64,000 nucleotides of DNA from Lacinutrix sp. MedPE-SW (lineage in GTDB: Bacteria; Bacteroidota; Bacteroidia; Flavobacteriales; Flavobacteriaceae). The DNA is taken from contig NZ_MPCX01000001.1 in NCBI RefSeq assembly GCF_001874145.1, positions 248,001 through 312,000 on the forward strand, in the 5' to 3' direction. Of this stretch, positions 42,074 to 51,301 are shown in pieces. The notes beneath the pieces are model-generated. The model did no database searches and was not told the origin of the DNA. It was given only the letters and a program-made list of their open reading frames with translations. A program made the position numbers and the translations under genes. Positions within the stretch are counted from its first letter, which is position 1; every line of letters starts with the position of its first letter.

Positions 42074-44527
42074 ATGAACAAAATTTTTTATTACACCCTA
42101 TTTATTTTTTTAGGTGTATTTACCTTACATGCCCAAGACGAAGTAAAATTAACGGGTAAAATTCTAGATCAAGCTACAAAAACACCATTAGAATATGCTA
42201 CTGTAGTTATTAAAAGTAATATACCAGGAAAATTAGCAACTGGTGGTATTACCAATGAAAACGGAGAATTTAATGTTGAAGTCGAAACAGGAACTTATTC
42301 TATATCATTTGAATATATTGGGTTTAAATCAAGTACAATTGAAAAGAAAGTAATCTCAAAAGATGAAAATTTTGGAACCATATACTTATCTGAAGATGCT
42401 ACTGCTTTAGCAGAAGTAGAAATTATTGCTGAAAAAACAACAGTTGAAATAAAACTAGATAAAAAAATATACAATGTTGGAAAAGATCTAACGGTTAGAG
42501 GCGGAACTGTTAGTGATGTATTAGACAATGTACCATCTGTATCTGTAGATGTTGAAGGTAATGTAGCTTTAAGAGGAAACGAAAATGTTACCATTTTAAT
42601 TAATGGTAAACCATCTGGTTTAGTAGGTTTAAACTCAACAGATGCTTTAAGACAGTTACCTGCAGAATCTATAGAAAGAGTTGAAGTTATCACTTCACCA
42701 TCAGCAAGATATGATGCCGAAGGTACTGGAGGTATTTTAAATATAATTTTACGCCGTAGTAAATTACAAGGTTTAAATGGTGCAATTACAGCAAATGCAG
42801 GCTATAATCCTTCTGCAGGATTATCTGGAAACATAAACTATAGAACTGGAGATTTAAATATATTTAATACTACAAGTTATAATTACAGAGAAATACCAGG
42901 AAACACTAGCGATTCTAGAACTAATTTTAATAAAGAGTTTGATGATGATGGTAATTTAATAGTAGATAATCCAGATACATTTGTTGAAGAATCTAGTGAG
43001 TTCGACCGTATTAGAAAAGGATTTAACACAAACTTTGGAGTAGAATGGTATATAAATGATTCTGCATCATTAACAACTTCTATTTTATATAGTGAAAGTG
43101 ATAATGAAAGTAATACAGAAAATCTATTAAATCAATTTGATAGTAATAGAAACTTAACCTCTTCTACACTACGTTTAGATCCAGAATTTGAAGATGATAA
43201 AACAATACAATACGCTGTTAATTTTGATAAGCAATTTGATACTAGCGGACATAAATTTACATTTGATTTTCAATATGAAGAAAGCTCTGAAGATGAAAAC
43301 TCTTTAGTTAATGTAAATGGGTTAGACTCAGAAAAAGTTGCAACTCTAGAAGATCAAGAACGTATTTTATTACAAACAGATTACGTATTACCTATAGGAG
43401 AAAAATCTCAATTTGAAATAGGATATCGTGGTAACTTTAATAATCAAAGTACAGATTATACAGTAGAATTTTTAAACGAAACAACAAACCAATTTGAAGT
43501 TGATAATAACTTAAGTAACCTTTTTAATTATAGAGAGTATCTTACAGCTTTTTATACACAATTTGGAAGTAAAATAGGGAAATTCTCATATTTATTAGGA
43601 CTTCGATTTGAGGATACTCAAATTACCTTAGACCAACCAACATCTGGTAGTTTTGTAAAAAATCAATATTCTGGATTTTTCCCAACAGTAAATCTTAGTT
43701 ATGAATTAAGTGATAGCGAAAATGTAACATTAGCATATAACCGTCGTTTAAGAAGACCAAGATCTCGTTTTGTAAATCCTTTCCCATCACGTTCGAGTGT
43801 AACTAGTGTATTTCAAGGTAACCCAAGTTTAACACCAAGTTATTCTGGTACGGTAGATGTTGGATATGTAAAACGTTTTGGAAAATATACTTTAGATGCC
43901 TCAGCTTATTTCTCAAGAGCAACAGATGTTTTTAACTTTGTAAGCTTTGATACTGGGCAAACTGTTATTGTTGACGGAGAAGAACTTCCTGTAATTAATA
44001 GAACACCTATAAACTTAGCAACAGAAGAGCGCTTAGGTTTCGAGTTCACTTTAGGGTATAGACCATCTAGAAAATGGAATATTAATGCTAACTTTAATAT
44101 TTTCCAAAATGAAACTGAAGGTATTACACCAAATGGTTTAAACTTAGGAAACACAAATACATCTTGGTTTGCTAGGTTAAATAACAAATACACTTTACCA
44201 GGACAAATAGATTGGCAAACTCGTTTAGTTTATAGAGGTCCAAGTGCAGATGCCCAAAACGAAAGAGATGGTATATTCTCTGCAAACTTAGCATTTAGTA
44301 AAGATTTATTTAACGAAAAAGCATCTATAGCTTTTAATGTAAGTGATTTATTTAATAGCCGAGTAAGATCTCAAACCACTACTACTCCAACATTTATGAG
44401 CGAGAGTGAGTTTCAATGGAGAGAACGTAGCTTTAACTTATCGTTTACTTATAGATTCAATCAGAAAAAAGACAGAAGACAAAGACAACAAAATAATGAT
44501 GTTGGTGGCGATGAGTTTGAAGGTTAA
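42074..44527 (+). CDS. TonB-dependent receptor-like outer-membrane barrel (OMP_b-brl_3 type)
   Basis: 817 residues from the ATG at 42074 (MNKIFYYTLFIFLGVFTLHA, a good signal peptide). A carboxypeptidase-regulatory-like domain (about 27-115, starting VKLTGKILDQATKTPLEYAT) precedes a plug domain with LDNVPSVSVDVEGNVALRGN and SIERVEVITSPSARYDAEGTGGILNI. The barrel follows and the tail is basic/polar (KKDRRQRQQ, ending EFEG) instead of ending on an aromatic residue, which is seen in the outer membrane beta-barrel family related to TonB receptors. No SusD partner. Substrate unknown. Confidence 0.85.
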   Translation: MNKIFYYTLFIFLGVFTLHAQDEVKLTGKILDQATKTPLEYATVVIKSNIPGKLATGGITNENGEFNVEVETGTYSISFEYIGFKSSTIEKKVISKDENFGTIYLSEDATALAEVEIIAEKTTVEIKLDKKIYNVGKDLTVRGGTVSDVLDNVPSVSVDVEGNVALRGNENVTILINGKPSGLVGLNSTDALRQLPAESIERVEVITSPSARYDAEGTGGILNIILRRSKLQGLNGAITANAGYNPSAGLSGNINYRTGDLNIFNTTSYNYREIPGNTSDSRTNFNKEFDDDGNLIVDNPDTFVEESSEFDRIRKGFNTNFGVEWYINDSASLTTSILYSESDNESNTENLLNQFDSNRNLTSSTLRLDPEFEDDKTIQYAVNFDKQFDTSGHKFTFDFQYEESSEDENSLVNVNGLDSEKVATLEDQERILLQTDYVLPIGEKSQFEIGYRGNFNNQSTDYTVEFLNETTNQFEVDNNLSNLFNYREYLTAFYTQFGSKIGKFSYLLGLRFEDTQITLDQPTSGSFVKNQYSGFFPTVNLSYELSDSENVTLAYNRRLRRPRSRFVNPFPSRSSVTSVFQGNPSLTPSYSGTVDVGYVKRFGKYTLDASAYFSRATDVFNFVSFDTGQTVIVDGEELPVINRTPINLATEERLGFEFTLGYRPSRKWNINANFNIFQNETEGITPNGLNLGNTNTSWFARLNNKYTLPGQIDWQTRLVYRGPSADAQNERDGIFSANLAFSKDLFNEKASIAFNVSDLFNSRVRSQTTTTPTFMSESEFQWRERSFNLSFTYRFNQKKDRRQRQQNNDVGGDEFEG

Positions 44528-44561
44528 TAGCTTTCAAACTTAAGTCCCAACGTTGGGAAAC

Positions 44562-44596
44562 AAAAAAAGGGAAACTTATAAGTTTCCCTTTTTTTT
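44562..44596. terminator. Bidirectional intrinsic terminator
   Basis: GGGAAACTT-AT-AAGTTTCCC with A7 before and T8 after, between the receptor and the convergent small membrane gene. A perfect 12-base palindrome (CCCAACGTTGGG, 44546-44557) lies just upstream. Confidence 0.85.
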
Positions 44597-44612
44597 ATAT
44601 TTTAAAAGCTAA

Positions 44613-44786
44613 TTAAGCTTTTTTCTTTGCGTCTCTTTCTTCTTTAATTTCTTTAAGACGCTCAATTAAACTTCCTCCAATCCAATAAGGAATTACAAAA
44701 GTTAATAAAAAAATCATTAACCAAAATCCTATGGTTAAGATAGTTAAAAATGCTAAAAAGCCTAAATATTGGTCAAATTCGAACAT
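44613..44786 (-). CDS. Small two-helix membrane protein (57 aa)
   Basis: I choose the ATG at 44786 because the longer frame (to 44819) would start inside a well-formed promoter. The product starts MFEFDQYLGFLAFLTILTIG, contains two hydrophobic segments (about 7-25 and 27-38), and ends in a charged amphipathic helix IERLKEIKEERDAKKKA. Function unknown. It has its own promoter and a terminator after the stop. Confidence 0.65.
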   Translation of the reverse strand: MFEFDQYLGFLAFLTILTIGFWLMIFLLTFVIPYWIGGSLIERLKEIKEERDAKKKA

Positions 44787-44816
44787 AATTGATGTGTCTT
44801 GTTTTAAATCTTGCAG

Positions 44817-44847
44817 CAAAGATAAGTTAAACTGTTTTTTTATACAA
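44817..44847 (-). promoter_or_regulatory. Promoter for the 57-residue membrane protein (-33 TTG, -7 TATCTTTG)
   Basis: On the minus strand TTG (44845-44847), 20 bases, then TATCTTTG (44817-44824): a full match to the Bacteroidota consensus, 30 bases before the ATG at 44786. Confidence 0.7.
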
Positions 44848-44960
44848 TATAAACTTTGTAATTATTAACATAGTTGTTAACTATATTCAATTTTATAATA
44901 AAAAATATAAATTTTAATAATTAAATAAAACCACAGTTATTATAAAACCGTAAATAGATT

Positions 44961-45923
44961 ATGAAAAAACTATTTACATTTTTTATAATTACTATCACGT
45001 GCCTTACATTTAGTAATGCTCAAAAAATAGATAATTTAGTTTCTTTTAGAGATATAGATAATGCCTCTTATTTTCGTTTTAATTATGAAAACGATTATTT
45101 TGCAAATGGAGACGAAAACTATACACAAGGTTATAATTTTGAACTCTTCTTAAAAAGCTTAAAAAAAAATCCTATTAATTTTCTTTTCTTCAAACCAAAA
45201 AATTCAATAAAAAAATACGGTTTAGCATTAGAGCATATAGGTTTTACTCCAGATGATTATGTAAGTGAAAACATTCAGTTTGGAGATCGACCATTTGCAT
45301 CTGCAATCATGCTTAAAAGTATGATTATTACTGTTAATACAAATAAAAAACTAAGACTTTTCTCTTCATTTAATTTAGGTATTATTGGTCCTGCAGCTTT
45401 TGGTGAAGATATGCAGGTGGGAATACATAAATGGACTGGCAATAAAATTCCTAAAGGATGGAAAAATCAAATTAAAAACGATATTGTAATAAACTATGAA
45501 ATTGGTTTAGAAAAACAAATCATTACAGTAGCTTCTTTTTTGTCTTTACAAGCTCAATCTAACATTAAAGCTGGTACATTATTTACAAATGCATCTTTAG
45601 GTTTAAATGCTACTTTTGGCATTATAGATAAACCGTTTACAATAAAAAACAGTGCTAAAAAATTTAAATTTTATGGCTTTTTGCAATCTATTGGTACTGC
45701 AGTTGTTTACGATGCTACACTACAAGGTGGTATGTTTAATAATTCTAGCACATACACAATTTCATCTGGCGAAGTTAAACGCTTAACTGGACAATATTCT
45801 TATGGTTTTATATTAAAAACAAGGACTTTGTTTTTTGAGTATTCTCGTTATTTTATAACGAAGGAATTTAATTCTGGTTCATCTGCAAAATGGGGAGGCA
45901 TTAAAATTGGTTTTACCTTTTAA
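44961..45923 (+). CDS. LpxR-type lipid A 3'-O-deacylase
   Basis: A 320-residue outer-membrane protein (signal peptide about 1-20). The family signature YENDYFANGDENYTQGY (N44, D45, and the Tyr-Thr-x-Gly) and the later FGDRPFASA and GPAAFGEDMQVGIHKW segments match LpxR (DUF2219), which removes the 3'-acyloxyacyl chain of lipid A. The His in GIHKW corresponds to the catalytic His position. Alternating beta strands to the C-terminus, ending in Phe (ends KIGFTF), fit a barrel. Its 3' end overlaps the convergent glycosyltransferase by 11 bases. Confidence 0.85.
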   Translation: MKKLFTFFIITITCLTFSNAQKIDNLVSFRDIDNASYFRFNYENDYFANGDENYTQGYNFELFLKSLKKNPINFLFFKPKNSIKKYGLALEHIGFTPDDYVSENIQFGDRPFASAIMLKSMIITVNTNKKLRLFSSFNLGIIGPAAFGEDMQVGIHKWTGNKIPKGWKNQIKNDIVINYEIGLEKQIITVASFLSLQAQSNIKAGTLFTNASLGLNATFGIIDKPFTIKNSAKKFKFYGFLQSIGTAVVYDATLQGGMFNNSSTYTISSGEVKRLTGQYSYGFILKTRTLFFEYSRYFITKEFNSGSSAKWGGIKIGFTF

Positions 45924-46782
45924 TATAAATTTCATATTTATTAGGAAACCAATGTTCAATTTTTGTGTTTAATCGCTTTCTAGTATTTGGTACTTTAATA
46001 TTAACAGGAAGTGCATCAAATTTAAAATCATCAAGTAATTTAATTTGAGATTTTAAAGAGATATTTTTCAATAAATTTTCATTAAAAAAAGCAGATATTT
46101 TCTCATTCCATTGTATTTTATTACCCCAATAATGACCAATAGTATCATCTGCTTCAATAAGCTTGTTTTCTTTATTTAAAGCTAGTGAAAATGCGAATTG
46201 TTCTATTAGTCGTGGTGTTACATTTTGTGCACACATACTATCACAAATATCTAAACTTAATTGTAGTGTTTCTTTAATTTTTGTACCAATAGCAATAACA
46301 CCGGCATTCCACATACATGAGCTTTCATCTACCAAAACATTTGCGTGCACAGTGTTTTTTAGTTGTTTCCACATGCGCTTTTCGGTTTTAGAACTTAGTT
46401 CACTAAGTTTACCTTCATTTAAATGCATAAAGTTATAACCTTGAGCTAAACCTTTTTTTATTTTATTTAAATCATTAAATAAAAAAGTATCTGCATCTAA
46501 ATAAATAAAAGGCTTGCCTCCAAAGTCTTTTTCAACTAACTGAAGTGCTTTAATTTTAATACGCCAAAAAAAGTTGTAATCTCCTTTCCAAGTGTTAAGA
46601 AGTTCTTCATTTAATAATGAAATAGTTATATGCTCTTCAATTACCTTAAAATATTCTGGAGTATCTGTTAAAACTATAATATGGTCTTCTTCTTTCATTT
46701 TAGAAAGAAAAGTTAACATAGAAAATAAAGCTTGTTGGTAATTTTTATAGTCAGTACCAAAAACTAAAAAAACGATATTCAT
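45913..46782 (-). CDS. GT-A-fold nucleotide-sugar transferase-like protein
   Basis: A 289-residue protein with the layout of a nucleotide-diphospho-sugar transferase: N-terminal FLVFGTDYKNYQQALFSML, the metal-binding DxD motif in PFIYLDADTFLF (about residues 91-102), and an internal SCMWNAGVIAIG segment of the acceptor region. No signal peptide. Donor and acceptor unknown. It ends overlapping lpxR-like by 11 bases on the opposite strand; a role in lipopolysaccharide decoration is possible but not shown. Confidence 0.7.
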   Translation of the reverse strand: MNIVFLVFGTDYKNYQQALFSMLTFLSKMKEEDHIIVLTDTPEYFKVIEEHITISLLNEELLNTWKGDYNFFWRIKIKALQLVEKDFGGKPFIYLDADTFLFNDLNKIKKGLAQGYNFMHLNEGKLSELSSKTEKRMWKQLKNTVHANVLVDESSCMWNAGVIAIGTKIKETLQLSLDICDSMCAQNVTPRLIEQFAFSLALNKENKLIEADDTIGHYWGNKIQWNEKISAFFNENLLKNISLKSQIKLLDDFKFDALPVNIKVPNTRKRLNTKIEHWFPNKYEIYIKR

Positions 46783-46812
46783 TGATATAATTTATTAAGC
46801 GAAAATACACTT

Positions 46813-46828
46813 TAATTTTGTAATTTTG
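46813..46828 (+). promoter_or_regulatory. Tandem -7 promoter elements for fumC
   Basis: TAATTTTG occurs twice in immediate tandem (46813-46820, 46821-46828), each a match to TAnnTTTG, 24-32 bases before the fumC ATG. They may give two transcript starts 8 bases apart. Confidence 0.5.
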
Positions 46829-46852
46829 TGTACCTAAAATAAACCAAAAAAC

Positions 46853-48250
46853 ATGGAATTTAGAATAGAGAAAGATACAATGGGCGATGTTAAAGTGCCT
46901 GCAAATAAACTTTGGGGAGCACAAACAGAACGCTCTAGAAATAATTTTAAAATAGGCACTGCTGCTTCTATGCCATTAGAAGTAGTTTATGGTTTTGCTT
47001 ATTTAAAAAAAGCTGCAGCTTATACTAATGCAGAATTAGGTGTTTTAGATAATAATAAGCGTGATTTAATTGCACAAGTTTGCGATGAAATTTTAGAAGG
47101 AAAACATGATGATGAATTTCCGTTGGTAATTTGGCAAACAGGTTCTGGTACACAATCTAACATGAACGTGAACGAAGTTATTGCAAATAGAGCACACCAA
47201 ATAGCAGGAAAAACTATTGGCGAAGGTGAAAAAACTATACAACCAAATGATGATGTAAACAAATCACAATCTTCTAACGATACCTTTCCAACAGGAATGC
47301 ATATTGCCGCTTATAAAAAAGTAGTAGAAAATACTATTCCTGGTGTTATAAAATTACGTAACGCATTAAACGATAAAGCTCAAGCTTTTAAAGATGTTGT
47401 AAAAATTGGTAGAACACACTTAATGGATGCAACACCATTAACATTAGGCCAAGAATTTTCTGGTTACGTATCACAATTAGACCATGGTTTAAAAGCATTA
47501 GAAAATACATTACCACATTTAGCTGAGTTAGCTCTTGGAGGAACTGCTGTTGGTACAGGATTAAACACACCTAAAGGATACGATGTTCTTGTAGCAAAAT
47601 ACATTGCTAAATTTACAAACTTACCTTTTATTACTGCCGAAAATAAATTTGAAGCTTTAGCTGCTCATGATGCTATTGTAGAAACACATGGTGCTTTAAA
47701 ACAAATAGCTGTATCTCTAAATAAAATTGCAAACGATATTAGAATGATGGCTTCTGGACCAAGATCTGGAATTGGTGAAATAATTATACCAGCAAACGAA
47801 CCTGGAAGTTCTATTATGCCAGGAAAAGTAAACCCTACACAATGTGAAGCCTTAACAATGGTTTGTGCACAAGTAATGGGTAACGATGTTGCTGTTACAA
47901 TTGGAGGTACTCAAGGGCATTACGAGTTAAATGTATTTAAACCAATGATGGCTGCTAACATTTTACAAAGTGCGCAACTTATTGGTGATGCTTGTGTGAG
48001 TTTTACAGAGCATTGTGCAAGTGGTATTGAGCCAAACCACGAAGTAATTACACAATTATTAAATAACTCTCTAATGTTAGTTACTGCTTTAAATACTAAA
48101 ATTGGATATTATAAAGCTGCTGAAATTGCAAATACAGCCCATAAAAATGGTACTACATTAAAAACCGAAGCTATAAACTTAGGTTATGTAACTGCCGAGG
48201 AGTATGACGAATGGGTAAGACCAGAAAACATGGTAAGCGGTTTAAAATAG
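46853..48250 (+). CDS. fumC: Class II fumarate hydratase
   Basis: Hydrates fumarate to malate in the TCA cycle. The 465-residue iron-free enzyme has [29 protein letters not shown], the SSNDTFPT segment, the catalytic His in [18 protein letters not shown], and the superfamily signature [15 protein letters not shown]. It has its own promoter and terminator, so probably monocistronic. Confidence 0.97.
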   Translation: MEFRIEKDTMGDVKVPANKLWGAQTERSRNNFKIGTAASMPLEVVYGFAYLKKAAAYTNAELGVLDNNKRDLIAQVCDEILEGKHDDEFPLVIWQTGSGTQSNMNVNEVIANRAHQIAGKTIGEGEKTIQPNDDVNKSQSSNDTFPTGMHIAAYKKVVENTIPGVIKLRNALNDKAQAFKDVVKIGRTHLMDATPLTLGQEFSGYVSQLDHGLKALENTLPHLAELALGGTAVGTGLNTPKGYDVLVAKYIAKFTNLPFITAENKFEALAAHDAIVETHGALKQIAVSLNKIANDIRMMASGPRSGIGEIIIPANEPGSSIMPGKVNPTQCEALTMVCAQVMGNDVAVTIGGTQGHYELNVFKPMMAANILQSAQLIGDACVSFTEHCASGIEPNHEVITQLLNNSLMLVTALNTKIGYYKAAEIANTAHKNGTTLKTEAINLGYVTAEEYDEWVRPENMVSGLK

Positions 48251-48268
48251 AAAAAAACTGTATAATTT

Positions 48269-48303
48269 AAAAAACCAATTGAATTACTTCAATTGGTTTT
48301 TTT
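48269..48303. terminator. Bidirectional intrinsic terminator
   Basis: AACCAATTGAA-TTAC-TTCAATTGGTT with A and T tracts, 18 bases after fumC and before the convergent Crp/Fnr gene. Confidence 0.85.
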
Positions 48304-48397
48304 GGTTTTATTAGTTAGTTATTATAAGGGATAATAATAAATATCAATACACAAGTTTAAAACTTTTTAATTTATCTCACATTAACATAGGTTAAAC

Positions 48398-48991
48398 TTA
48401 GTTAATTATAGTATTAAGTTTAGATCTAATTCTACTTAATTGTACAGCAGTAATTCCTAAACAAGCTGCAATTTCGTATTGTGGCATAATATTATCTAAA
48501 TCAGGAATACGTTCTCTTAATTCTAAATAGCGTTCTTTCGCAGTTTTAGTTGTAACCTGTAAAAAGACTTTTTCTTTTTCTAAAATAAGAAACTCTAAAA
48601 ATTTAGTATATAACATTAAAACTGATACATTTTCTGCACATAAACGTTTGAAAAAATCAAAATCTATTTCAAAAATATGACAATCTGTTATTGCTTCATA
48701 TATTGTATCAGACGGTTTTTTATTTAAAACAGAATTAAAAGAAGCAAAAAACATCTTAGAGTCGTAAAGTGCTTTTGTAACTTCTTTTCCGTTATCAAAA
48801 CTCATATAAGACCTTACAATACCTTTTGTCACAAAGTATATTTTTTGAGATATGTTACCTAAATTTAATAATTTAGTGTTCTTATTAACTTCTCGGTATT
48901 TAGCAGAATCATATAATCTTTCAAATACAGATTCAGATATTGGTGAAAAAGAATTTATAAAATCAAAACTCTCTTGATAGTATGGTTTCAT
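48398..48991 (-). CDS. Crp/Fnr-family transcription regulator
   Basis: A 197-residue protein: cyclic-nucleotide-binding-type beta-roll (about 25-120, with NLGNISQKIYFVTKGIVRSY and the SFDNGKEVTKALY segment), a dimerisation helix (about 120-145), and a winged helix-turn-helix (about 150-195, YEIAACLGITAVQLSRIRSKL). The phosphate-binding cassette residues of true cAMP sites (RxSS) are not evident, and there are no Fnr cysteines at the N-terminus, so the effector is unknown. It is divergent from the membrane/hutI genes and could regulate them. Confidence 0.85.
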   Translation of the reverse strand: MKPYYQESFDFINSFSPISESVFERLYDSAKYREVNKNTKLLNLGNISQKIYFVTKGIVRSYMSFDNGKEVTKALYDSKMFFASFNSVLNKKPSDTIYEAITDCHIFEIDFDFFKRLCAENVSVLMLYTKFLEFLILEKEKVFLQVTTKTAKERYLELRERIPDLDNIMPQYEIAACLGITAVQLSRIRSKLNTIIN

Positions 48992-49167
48992 ACTTTATTT
49001 TTATGAAATATATTAGCAACTTATATTTCTATTACACATTTACTTTATCAATGTAATTATATTATAGACACTAAAAATTATTTTTCGTTGTAAACAATAC
49101 AATAAACGATACAAAACACAAACTGTACAGACGTTCAATTATGTGCATTTTATCTATATTTGATCCT

Positions 49168-49443
49168 ATGAATACACTACTTAATAACCCTAAACATAAT
49201 ATTATCGCTATTATAATTACAGAGATAATTACCTTAACAATTACATTTACAGCTAATTACAACTACACTGGTATAGAAGGAGTATTAGTGAAGTGGACAC
49301 CTGCTTTTATCGGATTATTTACGTTAATTATCTATTTTATATCTCGATTTATTTTTAAAAAATACAATTGGCTAATTAGCTTAGCAGGAATTATTTTTAT
49401 GGTATTTGCTGCAGTAAAAATATATACCTTAAATTTCTCTTAA
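49168..49443 (+). CDS. Small three-helix membrane protein upstream of hutI
   Basis: 91 residues from the ATG at 49168 (MNTLLNNPKHNIIAIIITEI). An ATG at 49141 would add nine residues, but a -7 box (TATATTTG, 49155-49162) lies between the two, so the transcript may begin close to 49168. Three hydrophobic helices (about 10-30, 40-58, 65-85). It is 13 bases upstream of hutI on the same strand, so cotranscribed. Function unknown. Confidence 0.6.
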   Translation: MNTLLNNPKHNIIAIIITEIITLTITFTANYNYTGIEGVLVKWTPAFIGLFTLIIYFISRFIFKKYNWLISLAGIIFMVFAAVKIYTLNFS

Positions 49444-49456
49444 ATTCTAAAAAAAC

Positions 49457-50692
49457 ATGTCAACACTTATAATAAATATTAAAGAACTTTTACAAGTAAG
49501 AGATATAAAGGTTACCAAAGTTAGTGGTGAAGCAATGAAAACGCTGCCAAGTATAAAAAATGCGTTTGTTTTAATAATTGACGATACTATAGTAGATTTT
49601 GGTAAAATGGAAGATTCAATTGGTATTAAGGCTGATAAAGTTATAGATGCCAAAAATAAAATAGTGCTTCCAACATGGTGCGATTCTCATTCACATATTG
49701 TTTATGCTGGAAATCGTGAACAAGAATTTGTAGATAGAATTAATGGCTTAAGCTACGAAGACATTGCAAAACGTGGTGGCGGTATTTTAAATAGTGCTGA
49801 AACACTTAAAAACACTACTGAAGATGAATTGTACAACCAATCTATAGATAGAGTAAACAAAATAATGAAATTAGGCACTGGTGCTTTAGAAATTAAATCT
49901 GGTTACGGTTTATCTACAGAAGCCGAAATTAAAATGCTACGCGTTATTAAAAGAATAAAGCAAAACGCTCCCATTAAAATAAAAGCAACATTTTTAGGTG
50001 CACATGCTGTTCCTAAAATTTATAAAGAAAATAAACAAGATTATATTAATTTAATAATTAATGACATGCTGCCTAAAATAGCTAAACAAAATCTTGCAGA
50101 TTATGTTGATGTTTTTTGTGAAAAAGGCTATTTTTCTTTAGATGATACAACACAAATTTTAAATGCTGCAAAACAATATCACTTGCGTGCTAAAATTCAT
50201 GTTAACCAATTTAATGCTTTTGGTGGTGTTGCTTTAGCTGTAAAACATAATGCTTTAAGTGTAGACCATTTAGAAGAATTAAATAATGAAGACATTAAAG
50301 CTTTAAAAAACAGTGAAACTATGCCAGTGGCTTTACCTTCTTGCTCATATTTTTTAAGTATACCTTACACTCCTGGACGAAAAATAATTGATGCAGGCTT
50401 ACCATTAGCATTGGCTACAGACTATAATCCTGGTTCTACACCATCTGGAAACATGAATTTTGTTGTAAGTACTGCGTGCATAAAAATGAAATTAACTCCA
50501 GAAGAAGCCATTAATGCAGCAACAATAAATGGAGCTTATGCAATGGGAATTGCTAACAATTATGGTAGTATTACAAAAGGTAAAAAAGCAAACTTAATTA
50601 TAACTAAACCTGTTCCTAGTTATAACTATTTACCATATTCTTTTGGCGAAAATAATATAGATCAAGTAATAATAAATGGATCACTTATTTAA
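49457..50692 (+). CDS. hutI: Imidazolonepropionase
   Basis: Third step of histidine degradation: hydrolyses imidazolonepropionate to N-formimino-glutamate. The 411-residue amidohydrolase has the metal motif DSHSHIVYAG (about 75-84), TGALEIKSGYGLS, FLGAHAVP, KIHVNQFNAFGG, SVDHLEE and ATDYNPGSTPSGN. hutH and hutU are not in the window. Overlapped at its 3' end by the next gene (17 bases). A formiminoglutamase gene lies 1.6 kb downstream. Confidence 0.93.
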   Translation: MSTLIINIKELLQVRDIKVTKVSGEAMKTLPSIKNAFVLIIDDTIVDFGKMEDSIGIKADKVIDAKNKIVLPTWCDSHSHIVYAGNREQEFVDRINGLSYEDIAKRGGGILNSAETLKNTTEDELYNQSIDRVNKIMKLGTGALEIKSGYGLSTEAEIKMLRVIKRIKQNAPIKIKATFLGAHAVPKIYKENKQDYINLIINDMLPKIAKQNLADYVDVFCEKGYFSLDDTTQILNAAKQYHLRAKIHVNQFNAFGGVALAVKHNALSVDHLEELNNEDIKALKNSETMPVALPSCSYFLSIPYTPGRKIIDAGLPLALATDYNPGSTPSGNMNFVVSTACIKMKLTPEEAINAATINGAYAMGIANNYGSITKGKKANLIITKPVPSYNYLPYSFGENNIDQVIINGSLI

Positions 50693-51245
50693 TTTTAACA
50701 TTAAAAGTAATGCCACCTGTTCACTTTTAAGCAAATCAATTGGGCTTACAGATTTTAATTCATTATCTAATGCTATTAAAGCTTTACCGTATGGTAGAAC
50801 TAAAAACCGAAGTGATTATCAAGCGATTTTAAAAGAAAATAAAGGAACTTGCTCAACAAAACATGCGTTTTTAAAGGCCGTAGCTTTAGAAAACAACCAA
50901 GACAGCGTAAAACTCTTTATTGGCATTTATAAAATGAATGAAAATAACACCAAAGGCATTGGTTCTATTTTAAATACTTTTAATCTAGACTACATACCAG
51001 AAGCGCATACCTATTTAAAAGTTAATAATAATATTTTAGATATTACAAGTACTCAAACATCTAATACATCATTTAAAAAAGATTTAATTAAAGAAATAGA
51101 AATAAGTCCTAATCAAATTGGAACTTATAAAGTAACATTACATAAAGATTTTATAAGCAAATGGCAGAAAATAAATAATAAGTCATTGTCTTTTGAAACC
51201 TTATGGAAAATTAGAGAAGCTTGTATTAAGCAATTATCAAAATAA
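50676..51245 (+). CDS. Unknown protein with a transglutaminase-like Cys-His-Asp triad, coupled to hutI
   Basis: A 189-residue protein, no signal peptide. Conserved-looking motifs are KGTCSTKHAFLKAVA (Cys59), PEAHTYLKV (His111) and NILDITST (Asp122), in the order and approximate spacing of a papain/transglutaminase-like catalytic triad. Family not recalled by name. It overlaps hutI by 17 bases and ends at a terminator. Possible roles: an amidase or transglutaminase-like hydrolase acting on a histidine-pathway product, or an unrelated cysteine enzyme. Inference from motifs only. Confidence 0.6.
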   Translation: MDHLFNFNIKSNATCSLLSKSIGLTDFNSLSNAIKALPYGRTKNRSDYQAILKENKGTCSTKHAFLKAVALENNQDSVKLFIGIYKMNENNTKGIGSILNTFNLDYIPEAHTYLKVNNNILDITSTQTSNTSFKKDLIKEIEISPNQIGTYKVTLHKDFISKWQKINNKSLSFETLWKIREACIKQLSK

Positions 51246-51279
51246 AAAAAAACTGAAACTATTAAGTTTCAGTTTTTTT
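51246..51279. terminator. Bidirectional intrinsic terminator
   Basis: ACTGAAACT-ATTA-AGTTTCAGT with A7 before and T7 after. It lies between convergent genes. Confidence 0.85.
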
Positions 51280-51301
51280 AAGTAAAAATATGCGACTAAA
51301 T

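Noticed and set aside
44546-44557. Perfect palindrome CCCAACGTTGGG as an operator
   Set aside because: It lies after the receptor stop and just before the terminator, not near any promoter; more likely part of the 3' end.
44870-44884. ATAGTT-GTT-AACTAT palindrome before the LpxR-like gene
   Set aside because: Six-base AT-rich arms with a three-base loop are expected by chance in this composition.
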